Positions 14,882 through 22,256 of a stretch of 22,256 nucleotides of DNA are shown here, one piece after another. Below the pieces are notes generated by a model. It had not been told where the DNA came from. It did no database searches and saw only the letters and a list, made by a program, of their open reading frames with translations. This stretch comes from a virus. A program made the position numbers and the translations under genes. The stretch spans positions 1 through 22,256 of IMG/VR virus record IMGVR_UViG_3300030105_002190, one strand, 5' to 3'. Position 1 is the first letter of the stretch. Every line of letters begins with the position of its first letter.

Positions 14882-17800
14882 TTAATCATCATCATTAAGA
14901 TCTTGAATTGTTAGGTTATAAACACAGCTACCATCATCAATAGTTGCAATATCACTATAATTTAACGCATTTGGATCAGTACAACCGTAATTACTACCAA
15001 CATAGACACAACTACCATCATCAATGGTTGCCAATGGATCGTAGTTAGACGCACTAGGGTCTGTACAACCTTCAATTTTATCTAATGTTGCTGTATCATC
15101 ATAAACACAAGATCCATCATTAACTGTAGCTTGATTATTATAATTAAGAGCAAGTGGATCAGTACATCCGGGTATTGGTGTTGGTGTGTATAAACAACTC
15201 CCATCATCAACGGTAGCTTGATTATTATAATTTAACGCCAAAGGATCCATACATCCATAAACCGAAGGTATATATAAACAACTTCCATCATCTGTGTTCG
15301 CTAGAGGATCATAATTAAGAGCATCTACATCTGTGCATCCTAAAACTCCATCTTCAACATATACCGCGTCATCTATAGTTATTTCTTTAGCGTTACCTAT
15401 ACCTTGAAAAGAAAACTGTTCTGTTTTTACATCTAAAGTTTTTGCAACATCTTCACCTTTTATGAAATTAAACCACTTTCCTTCTTTTTCAATAAACTCA
15501 TTAACAACACCTTGTTGTTTGTCTGTTTTTATATATGACGAATACCAACCTTTTTTTGAAGTTAAATTATAATAACCCGTTCTAACATCAGTTATCTCTT
15601 GCTTAACATGTGATTGTGTTCCTTCATAACCTAAAGTTTTATAATTTTTTATAATACCTGGCTCGTCATTTAATAATACCGTTACAGACGATGGTGTAAA
15701 CTGTTGATAAAAAGTGTTTCTAGATATATTGTTACCCAGAAAATCTTGTTCTATATGATGTTTATACAAATCACCATCTTTAAACGTATAATAATCATTA
15801 GTCATACTCACGCCAATTTCAGGAATAAAAGATTTACGACTAACCCATCCTTTAACTTTTTCATCAAATGAAATTGTCGCTTGCGTTGAAGTTAAAGTTA
15901 CGTTATATTCATTTTTTTTACCATCGTAACTACCAATTATTTTTGTATTAAACTTTAAATTATCAGAAAAATAATCTGTCATACCGTTTTTTGATATAGG
16001 TGTTAAACCATCCATAGACAATCTAAGTACAGCACCTCTCTGTTTGTCTGTAAAATAAACTCTATAGTTTTCTACTGCAAATGATTCAGGATTTTGTGAT
16101 ATTCCATATTCACCAGAAAAAGGATCTGATTGTCCTAAAACCCTATTTGTCGATACTAGATTTATATTACCATCAGCATTATACAAAGCATCTTTATTTG
16201 CGTATATTCTTATTACTTTGTCTTCACAAAAAGCTAATAAATCACTATCTCTACTGTATAGTTTTTGTATACTACCATATGTAGGGTTTAAATCTTTTGT
16301 AATTTTTTCAGCAGCTATAAATTGATTCAGATTATTTACTCCACTTGTAGAGTTATATAAACCAGAATATATTAATCCGCTTTTTCTTGTTTCTTGTTCA
16401 TAAACAAAATCTATAGTAGAAGAAACCACAGCCCCTTTATCAACAGTTGTTTGATTAAAGTCATCTCTCAATCTGTTTGATTCAACTCCATTGTTAAAAG
16501 AGTAACAATTAAACCAATCTAATTCCTGCGTAGTTCCGTGTAGTGAAATATCAAAACACTCGCTGGCCTCATAGTAAATGTCTAAATCTACATTTTCTTT
16601 TGGCTCTGTTTCCCAAATAGCTGGATTATCACTAATCAACTGATCTTCTTCACCCTCACTAATATCTAAAAATAATATTGATCTAGCCGTATCATTATCA
16701 GCCCCATGACCATCCCTTGTTCCGTTGCGCGTCGGTGCATCTGTATCTATAAAGTTAGTGTAAGCGGTTGTTCCGTCAGTATGTAGAAAATGACTATTTA
16801 ATAACGGATCGGCTGGAGCGTATACAGGCTGTTGTGATATGGTGTTAATAGGAGCATCTTCTTGATGGAGTGCAAAAGGTATAATATAGGTTACTCTTCT
16901 ATTAAAAGACTCTGTAAACTCATTCCACGCGTCTTGTAGTGTGGCTCTATAACCATTAGCAACACCAAAATGTAAAAAAGAAGAATGACTTGGCACTATA
17001 TTTGTATCTTCCAGTATATCCATTGCATCCCTAACAGTTGTAAAAGGCATATAATTAAATCTTTTTTCCATTGAAACAGTGCCGTTAATTATATACTTTG
17101 TTTCTCTATTTTGATCACCAACAAATTTAAACAATTTATTTTGTTTAAGTTGCGATACTATAGAGTTCTGGTCTTCGTGTTCAGGGTTTGAACTAGACCC
17201 TATTGCAAACAATTTTGGATCTTGTATAATATCTTCGTTTAATCTACCTCTATGATGACTTCCAAGATCAACATCTAATAAAGCGTCGCCTTGCCCACCA
17301 TATTCAATAAAAGTACTGTCAGGATCAGGTTCTATTTTAGAAAATGATAATTCCATATACCATTGATCTACACCACCAGGACCTCCACCTGGAACTTTAT
17401 ATATACCCTTACCATACCCACTTGGCGAGTTGTGGGAATCATTAACATCTCCACTTGTAAAGCTACCAGCATAATAAACTTGATCAACAAACCACTCACT
17501 ACTTCTCTCGTTGTTGTTAAAATTTAAAATATTACTAACCCAAGCGCTTCTATTGTCAGAACTCCAATTACCAGTAGTACCAGTATTAGCAAGATCAACT
17601 AAACTTACTAAGCTGTTAGTATAGGTGTCAGCACCTGTATCAGATATATAAAAACAATTAACAACACCAACAGACGTATACGATGTTGCATCAATAACGC
17701 CTTTTAAAACATACCGCTCTGTTGAAGCGTCGTTAAGAATTTTCACAAAAAACTTACCATCAAATTTTGGCTGATCTTTTACCACATTTTTGTAAACCCT

Positions 17801-20077
17801 TAAAGTTAAATCAGAGTTTAAATTAGAAGCTGCAAAAGAAGTTATATTAGCATAGTTATTATAAATCCAACTATCAGATTCTTTAATTTTATTTTTTAAA
17901 GTTATGTTGTAGTGTGGTGCTTTAAATTCTAAAAAAGCAATTTCATAAAAATCAGAAGATATACCAGCAGCCGTATCTCTAAACTTTATACTTAATGTTT
18001 CTGTGAAATTATCAATACTTGGTCCATTGTCTGTTTTCCAAACCTCTTCACTAATTTCAAAATACTTATCATTTATCAAAGGCATGTCACCTGTAAATAA
18101 ATTTGCTATTGTACCATTACCATTAGAACTAGCAACAAAAGCTGTATTAGTTTTTACTTCAACTGGAGCTTCATTTTCTATGGCTATTATTTTATATTTT
18201 AAATTTTCTTCAACCTGAACGTTGGCATCTAATTGTTTTTTTAATATTAAAAATGTTTCTTCATCTACTTTGTTTCTTTCAGAAGAAGGAAAAGAAAGCC
18301 ATATATTACCATCTTGAGCTTTATACACTCTATCCATAGCTAAATTATAGTATTCATTAGAAGTTTCTTTAACAAATATTTTATATGATTTAGCCCAATC
18401 AGGTGCAGATGTTATAGTTGTAAATTGTAAAGCGTTAGAGTTTTGAGCTTCGTCTTTTGGGATTTTAAAAGAAGATATTGTATTGCTAAAAATAGGTGTT
18501 TGTCTACCATAATCGTCTAAATAAGAAATACCTAGTTGGTAGTTTCTTAAAGATTTTAAAGATTTGTTTGGAATTCCATCAGCAACAGTAACACCTGTTC
18601 TAGGCGTATAACTAGAATTTATTATTGGTTTTTTTGTTAAATTATAGTTTTGAACATAATTACCATACACTATTCTATTACCAGTAATTTCTTGTGCTAA
18701 GGCTTTTCTTGGCACGTTATCATAAGGTCTTAGTAGTTGATTTGAAGGAAGTAGAGCGTATATAAGATCTGAATTTATTTGATATGCATTATCATCCCAG
18801 CTATTATTAGGGTTTCTAAAATCATTATATTTTAAACTCTCTACAATATATACATTTGGTGAGTTTGATTCTTTGTATAATAAATCTATTTGAATAACAT
18901 CTTCTAAAATATCTGTTTCAACAAAGTTTTTTAGTTTTAATTCTTTTAATTTGTTTTGCATACCTAGGTTGTATGCTTTTTTAGTTTCATAATCAAAAAC
19001 AGAAGGTTTAAACGCTATTTCAGAAAAAGGTGCAAAAGTAGAATATTCACCATCTTGATACTTGTATCGATAACTAAATCTAGCAAATTGTTTTTCAAAA
19101 AAATCTTCTTGTTTTGCTTTTTTAAATACGTTCCAGTTTTCTTGACCAAGAACAACGTAACCATCTACAATTTCAGCGCGATAAGACATAGGTGGAAACG
19201 TACTACCGCTAACGCTACCATCTGGTGTTCCACTAAGATCTGCTAGTATTTTTAATTTAATACTATAATCTTTTGGTAAACTACCAGCAGAAGCTTGGTC
19301 TAATAATAAAATTTCATCTCCAACCACAAGTGCTTCGCCTGCTGTACTGCTAAACGTACCTGTTTGTATACCTATAAAAAGCCCCGCACCAACTAAAGGT
19401 ATAACAGACCCTGATGCCATTGGTAGTAAGTTACCAAAAAGATCTGTAAAAGTAGCGTCCGAAAGCACGGCTGTCGTATTTACTTCTACACCCATATTTA
19501 ACGTAAGCTTTGTTTTAGGGGCTTTTTTTATAACGGTAATATGCTCTTCTCTAATTTTAATACCATCACTTGCTGTTATATTTCTATCGGGAACTATTAA
19601 AAGAGTGTGACCTGGATTATCGTGTGAACCTTGTTTACAAAGATCTATATTAATTTTTTTCGGTTCTGTAACGTTATCAGTCCAAAATAATAAATTATCA
19701 ATAATATTTATACCTGTTATTAGATTGTCAGGGCTAAATTTTAAAACAGCATCAACAGTACCAACTTTAGTGTCTACAAGTACTGGTGTAATTACATTAT
19801 CTTTGTACTCTAGTATTGAATCTTTAACGCTATTTGTTATAAACCAATATAAAGCATTGTTTTTTTCATCAGCTATTGCACTAACACATGTTGAATTTGG
19901 TAGTACCGTTGACATTTTAAGGTTACCCAATAAATTTTGAACAGCCCCAACATCAGATCCTTCTGAGGTTGATACCTGTATATTCATTGCATCTCTATAT
20001 TGACCATTAGGTACTAATCTCTCATCAAGGTCTTTATTCATTTTACCTTGACCAAAAACATGTTTAATCTCCGGCAT
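14882..20077 (-). CDS. Tail nozzle/muzzle-like structural protein with C-terminal GCTDP repeats (1731 aa)
   Basis: The N-terminus (MPEIKHVFGQGKMNKDLDER, then LVPNGQYRDAMNIQV) and the following strands (ALYWFITNS, LLFWTDNVTEPKKI) resemble large phage tail stabilisation or tubular proteins of the T7 gp12/crAss muzzle kind. These are beta-propeller proteins at the tail tip. Further blade-like strands (YRYKYQDGEYSTFAPFSEIA near 350; LYSRDSDLLAFCEDKVIRIY near 1275; YRVYFTDKQRGAVLRLSMDG near 1340) support a propeller-like fold. Residues 1580-1720 hold five 23-residue GCTDP repeats, followed by an acidic end (NLTIQDLNDDD). The start lies three nt after the upstream TAG. At 1731 aa it is far longer than T7 gp12 (about 800 aa), so it must carry added domains. 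It probably forms the distal tail and presents the repeats outwards. Confidence 0.8.
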   Translation of the reverse strand: MPEIKHVFGQGKMNKDLDERLVPNGQYRDAMNIQVSTSEGSDVGAVQNLLGNLKMSTVLPNSTCVSAIADEKNNALYWFITNSVKDSILEYKDNVITPVLVDTKVGTVDAVLKFSPDNLITGINIIDNLLFWTDNVTEPKKINIDLCKQGSHDNPGHTLLIVPDRNITASDGIKIREEHITVIKKAPKTKLTLNMGVEVNTTAVLSDATFTDLFGNLLPMASGSVIPLVGAGLFIGIQTGTFSSTAGEALVVGDEILLLDQASAGSLPKDYSIKLKILADLSGTPDGSVSGSTFPPMSYRAEIVDGYVVLGQENWNVFKKAKQEDFFEKQFARFSYRYKYQDGEYSTFAPFSEIAFKPSVFDYETKKAYNLGMQNKLKELKLKNFVETDILEDVIQIDLLYKESNSPNVYIVESLKYNDFRNPNNSWDDNAYQINSDLIYALLPSNQLLRPYDNVPRKALAQEITGNRIVYGNYVQNYNLTKKPIINSSYTPRTGVTVADGIPNKSLKSLRNYQLGISYLDDYGRQTPIFSNTISSFKIPKDEAQNSNALQFTTITSAPDWAKSYKIFVKETSNEYYNLAMDRVYKAQDGNIWLSFPSSERNKVDEETFLILKKQLDANVQVEENLKYKIIAIENEAPVEVKTNTAFVASSNGNGTIANLFTGDMPLINDKYFEISEEVWKTDNGPSIDNFTETLSIKFRDTAAGISSDFYEIAFLEFKAPHYNITLKNKIKESDSWIYNNYANITSFAASNLNSDLTLRVYKNVVKDQPKFDGKFFVKILNDASTERYVLKGVIDATSYTSVGVVNCFYISDTGADTYTNSLVSLVDLANTGTTGNWSSDNRSAWVSNILNFNNNERSSEWFVDQVYYAGSFTSGDVNDSHNSPSGYGKGIYKVPGGGPGGVDQWYMELSFSKIEPDPDSTFIEYGGQGDALLDVDLGSHHRGRLNEDIIQDPKLFAIGSSSNPEHEDQNSIVSQLKQNKLFKFVGDQNRETKYIINGTVSMEKRFNYMPFTTVRDAMDILEDTNIVPSHSSFLHFGVANGYRATLQDAWNEFTESFNRRVTYIIPFALHQEDAPINTISQQPVYAPADPLLNSHFLHTDGTTAYTNFIDTDAPTRNGTRDGHGADNDTARSILFLDISEGEEDQLISDNPAIWETEPKENVDLDIYYEASECFDISLHGTTQELDWFNCYSFNNGVESNRLRDDFNQTTVDKGAVVSSTIDFVYEQETRKSGLIYSGLYNSTSGVNNLNQFIAAEKITKDLNPTYGSIQKLYSRDSDLLAFCEDKVIRIYANKDALYNADGNINLVSTNRVLGQSDPFSGEYGISQNPESFAVENYRVYFTDKQRGAVLRLSMDGLTPISKNGMTDYFSDNLKFNTKIIGSYDGKKNEYNVTLTSTQATISFDEKVKGWVSRKSFIPEIGVSMTNDYYTFKDGDLYKHHIEQDFLGNNISRNTFYQQFTPSSVTVLLNDEPGIIKNYKTLGYEGTQSHVKQEITDVRTGYYNLTSKKGWYSSYIKTDKQQGVVNEFIEKEGKWFNFIKGEDVAKTLDVKTEQFSFQGIGNAKEITIDDAVYVEDGVLGCTDVDALNYDPLANTDDGSCLYIPSVYGCMDPLALNYNNQATVDDGSCLYTPTPIPGCTDPLALNYNNQATVNDGSCVYDDTATLDKIEGCTDPSASNYDPLATIDDGSCVYVGSNYGCTDPNALNYSDIATIDDGSCVYNLTIQDLNDDD
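14918..15340 (-). repeat. Array of five 23-residue GCTDP...DDGSC repeats
   Basis: Five 69-nt units lie in frame at 15272-15340, 15188-15256, 15101-15169, 15002-15070 and 14918-14986. Spacers are 5, 6, 10 and 5 codons. Each unit has GC(T/M)D at the start, ALNY or ASNY in the middle, an AT or AN step, (D/N)DGSC and a final (L/V)Y. Units 2 and 3 are nearly identical as protein, but many of their base differences are synonymous. Two Cys per unit suggest a disulfide, and the Asp/Asn pattern is compatible with calcium binding. Similar repeats occur in secreted Bacteroidetes proteins and in marine phage proteins. Confidence 0.95.
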
Positions 20078-20080
20078 ATG

Positions 20081-21601
20081 CTAGTGTTTTATTTGCTTAG
20101 ATTTACCTCTAAGTATTTGAGTTAATTCTTCTAACTTTAAACTTGACAATCTTAGTTTAGCTGTTCTTACTGCTGCAAACTTATCTTTTTGAAATCTACG
20201 AACTATATATTCTTGCACGTTAGCTCTTGTGGACATTACCGCGTATGCTATACACTTGTACATTGCTTCTTCGGCGAACTTATGTATTCGCATTTCAGAA
20301 TCGGTACCAAGACTATCACTTAAATAATCTAGCACTACAGTTTTACCAGATATAGCGGAACCAAAATGAATGTTACCACTATTATCATCTATATAATAAG
20401 AACCATTCGCTTGCGCATGTTGTGGGTCTAAACCATATCTACTTCCTTGATTAGGCCAATACGTATCGTCTTCATAATCATTAGTTGTTGTTGTAGATGT
20501 GTGCCCTCTATACTTGTTCCAAGAATTTGACTCGCTATTTAAATCAACAAATATAAGTTCTGTTCCATATAATTGAGAATTAACAAGCACAATAGGATAA
20601 CCTGGATTAACTGCAGGTTGATTTACATCATCATCCATTAATTTCCACTTTTGATATTGTGGGTTTGTTATATGCAGCGCTATACCTGGATATGTTTCAG
20701 CAGTTGTAATACCATCAACAGAAGTTACCGTTGTATTGTTTGGTATACCAGGACCAAAAACAGACATACCAACTTCTATACCACCAGGATCTGTAAATAG
20801 TTGTATTATCATACCGTCATTAGCAGCGTTACCATTTTCGTTTATAGTCTCGCCGTAGTTTGCGCTTTGAAGATTATTAGTTGTAACACCACTAATCGTT
20901 TTAGTTACGCCTTCTAAATCAAATCTGACTTCTTTTTTATATTGCGGGAGTGGTGTTTTTGATACAAAGTTTTGAGTTGAAGCTATACGATTCCCAAAAG
21001 AATCATAAGATCTTGTAATTCCATACTCTATATATTTATCATAATATTGATGTTCTGCTGTTGGATCTACAACAAAAGCGCCATCTACAATTGTTGCGTC
21101 TTTAATATTAACCTTCCAAGTGTTAGTTTCAAATTTTAAATCACCAGTTGTTTCTTGTTGATAAGATACTGGATTAGAAGTTTTAGATGTAGGATATATA
21201 ATTCTTTTTATACCAGCAGCATCAACCCAAGATACTTTTGTATAATGAACATAATCCTGAGGTAATGGTATTTGTAAAGATGGTGGAACCTCTATTTCAA
21301 ATGATTTTACGGATTTTAAAGTATCAAAACTTAATTCCGCAAGAGATCTTTGCGCGTGAAAAGCAATATCAGTTCTACTTGCCTTGCTTATTATTTTACC
21401 TTCACCAACGTACGCAACAATAAAAGAATTTATAATATCTTCTAAAGATACAAATTGATAATTACCATAACTAGCATTACCAGTTCTTTGAACTCCATCA
21501 GCACCACTATAGTATTGTTTTGAATCTAAACCTAAATCTATAAGTTCACCCTCACCAGTAATTGCGTTTTGTTTGTTATATGCTGCGTCTAATAATCCCA
21601 T
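20081..21601 (-). CDS. Head-tail connector / tail ring-like structural protein (506 aa)
   Basis: The N-terminal half contains SLEDIINSFIVAYVGEGKII, then DIAFHAQRSLAELSFDTLKS and VPPSLQIPLPQDYVHYTKVS. This helix-then-beta layout is typical of gp11/ring-like adaptor proteins of short-tailed phages. A module at 261-316 has IEVGMSVFGPGIPNNTTVTSV, shared with the 431-aa protein. The C-terminus is a basic helical segment (MYKCIAYAVMSTRANVQEYI, then VRRFQKDKFAAVRTAKLRLS). Its place between the connector-like gene at the right edge and the large nozzle-like gene supports a neck or ring role. It starts three nt after the upstream stop (TAA-TAT-ATG). No signal peptide or enzyme motif is seen. The exact equivalent in T7 or crAss phages is not certain. 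Confidence 0.75.
   Translation of the reverse strand: MGLLDAAYNKQNAITGEGELIDLGLDSKQYYSGADGVQRTGNASYGNYQFVSLEDIINSFIVAYVGEGKIISKASRTDIAFHAQRSLAELSFDTLKSVKSFEIEVPPSLQIPLPQDYVHYTKVSWVDAAGIKRIIYPTSKTSNPVSYQQETTGDLKFETNTWKVNIKDATIVDGAFVVDPTAEHQYYDKYIEYGITRSYDSFGNRIASTQNFVSKTPLPQYKKEVRFDLEGVTKTISGVTTNNLQSANYGETINENGNAANDGMIIQLFTDPGGIEVGMSVFGPGIPNNTTVTSVDGITTAETYPGIALHITNPQYQKWKLMDDDVNQPAVNPGYPIVLVNSQLYGTELIFVDLNSESNSWNKYRGHTSTTTTNDYEDDTYWPNQGSRYGLDPQHAQANGSYYIDDNSGNIHFGSAISGKTVVLDYLSDSLGTDSEMRIHKFAEEAMYKCIAYAVMSTRANVQEYIVRRFQKDKFAAVRTAKLRLSSLKLEELTQILRGKSKQIKH
20655..20820 (-). repeat. GMxVxGxGI module inserted in the 506-aa protein
   Basis: Residues about 261-316 include IEVGMSVFGPGIPNNTTVTSV and end near IALHITNPQYQ. 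The same pattern of Gly-Met, Val, Gly, Gly-Ile, then Thr-Val or Thr-Ile occurs in copy 1 of the 431-aa protein. It seems to interrupt the connector domain and is probably a surface-exposed insertion. Confidence 0.65.
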
Positions 21602-21604
21602 ATA

Positions 21605-22256
21605 TTATGATTTTTCTTGTTGAATGTCATTTGCTTCTTTTTGTCCAGCGGCTTGAGTTAAATTATAGTCTTTCATAGCTATACCTGCTAAGGATAGTAT
21701 TTTAATAATTAAATTATTCTCTTCAGAAGGATGTAATTGAAAATCCTCTGTTTTTCCAGGATCATATAAGGCGTTTTCACCAATAACATTATAACCCCAA
21801 CTAGCTGTTTTAGGTTTTCTTATATAGTGGCAATGCACATTGTTTGTAAAAGTTGGATAAACCCTATATCCCCTAGGCATATCAATAAACACTGCTCTTT
21901 TTAAAGTAGGTTTTGCAAGTGGAGAAAGTTTGATTTTTAAATACTCTTTATGAGTAATTTGTTCTATTTCACCATAACCAGTTTCTAACGTACCTAATCT
22001 ATACAATTCTCTTGGTTTTTGGTAATAAGGAGAATGATAATATAATAGTTTAATATTTTTAAATATCGCTATCTTTTCCTCTAATAAATCTAACATGTCT
22101 GCGTATTCAGTATTATTACCAGGAACTCTATTAAATTGATTTGTATCATAAAAATATTGTTCAAATATATCCATTTGAGCTTGATCAGCAAATAAGTTAA
22201 ACTCTTGAGGCGTTATATAACCCCTTTGCTCTTTATTAGCAATAGCTAAAACTTTT
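21605..22256 (-). CDS. Head-to-tail/virion structural protein, 5' part missing
   Basis: The frame is open to the right edge, giving 217 visible codons. It passes through an internal ATG at 22174 that could be mistaken for the start. The upstream in-frame residues (KVLAIANKEQRGYITPQEFN, then LFADQAQ) lead smoothly into MDIFEQYFYD as one continuous amphipathic helix region. The true start is therefore beyond the window. The rest has mixed helices and strands (TGYGEIEQITHKEYLKIKLS; VHCHYIRKPKTASWGY) and ends with a helical segment (LIIKILSLAGIAMKDYNLTQ) and a polar tail. No enzyme motif, signal peptide or membrane span is seen. Being directly upstream of the ring-like 506-aa gene, it is probably a neck or tail-hub component. 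I do not recognise the exact family. Confidence 0.75.
   Translation of the reverse strand, partial: KVLAIANKEQRGYITPQEFNLFADQAQMDIFEQYFYDTNQFNRVPGNNTEYADMLDLLEEKIAIFKNIKLLYYHSPYYQKPRELYRLGTLETGYGEIEQITHKEYLKIKLSPLAKPTLKRAVFIDMPRGYRVYPTFTNNVHCHYIRKPKTASWGYNVIGENALYDPGKTEDFQLHPSEENNLIIKILSLAGIAMKDYNLTQAAGQKEANDIQQEKS

Noticed and set aside
14918-15340. Regularly spaced 69-nt repeats that could suggest a CRISPR-like array
   Set aside because: They are in frame, encode the GCTDP protein unit, differ at synonymous sites, and have short spacers of 15-30 nt.

Overview
The window is a contiguous piece of the virion-structure block of a short-tailed (podovirus-like) phage, probably a marine virus of a Bacteroidetes/Flavobacteria host. 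Every supported gene lies on the minus strand, so the block reads from the right edge to the left. The DNA is visibly AT-rich, is almost wholly coding, and has no gap longer than 66 nt between genes. Three things point to a Bacteroidetes host. The leftmost protein has a signal peptide ending in NAQ. Start codons lie in A-rich stretches with no clear Shine-Dalgarno. The main tail protein carries Cys-containing GCTDP...DDGSC repeats, common in secreted Bacteroidetes proteins and in marine phage proteins. No tape-measure, sheath or tube protein is visible, and the gene order fits a T7/crAss-like podovirus. The family-level assignment was not tested by any search.

Layout in reading order. (1) Right edge to 21605: a head-to-tail/structural protein whose 5' end lies outside the window. 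(2) 21601-20081: a 506-aa connector or tail-ring-like protein. (3) 20077-14882: a 1731-aa tail nozzle/muzzle-like protein ending in five GCTDP repeats. (4) 14870-13284: a 528-aa probable tail fibre or tip protein with two related halves joined by a degenerate GCTDP repeat. (5) 13280-11985: a 431-aa beta-rich structural protein. (6) 11983-11609: a 124-aa conserved-looking small protein. (7) 11542-10844: a Gln/Ala-rich 232-aa ejection protein. (8) 10824-9430: a 464-aa second ejection/cargo protein. (9) 9426-415: a 3003-aa giant polyvalent protein with a HELLH metallopeptidase-like motif and a complete HAD phosphatase motif set. (10) 413 to the left edge: a truncated secreted, possibly outer-membrane protein.

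Proteins 1-6 would build the neck, tail and host-contact parts. Proteins 7-9 mirror the T7 gp14/gp15/gp16 order and are the likely cargo ejected into the host with the DNA. Gene 10 acts, if its signal peptide works, at the infected cell's envelope. Most genes are separated by 1-3 nt (stop-n-ATG), which suggests one polycistronic message with translational reinitiation. The main exception is a 66-nt gap before the ejection cassette. I see no RNA gene, IS element, CRISPR array, integrase, origin, promoter or hairpin terminator.
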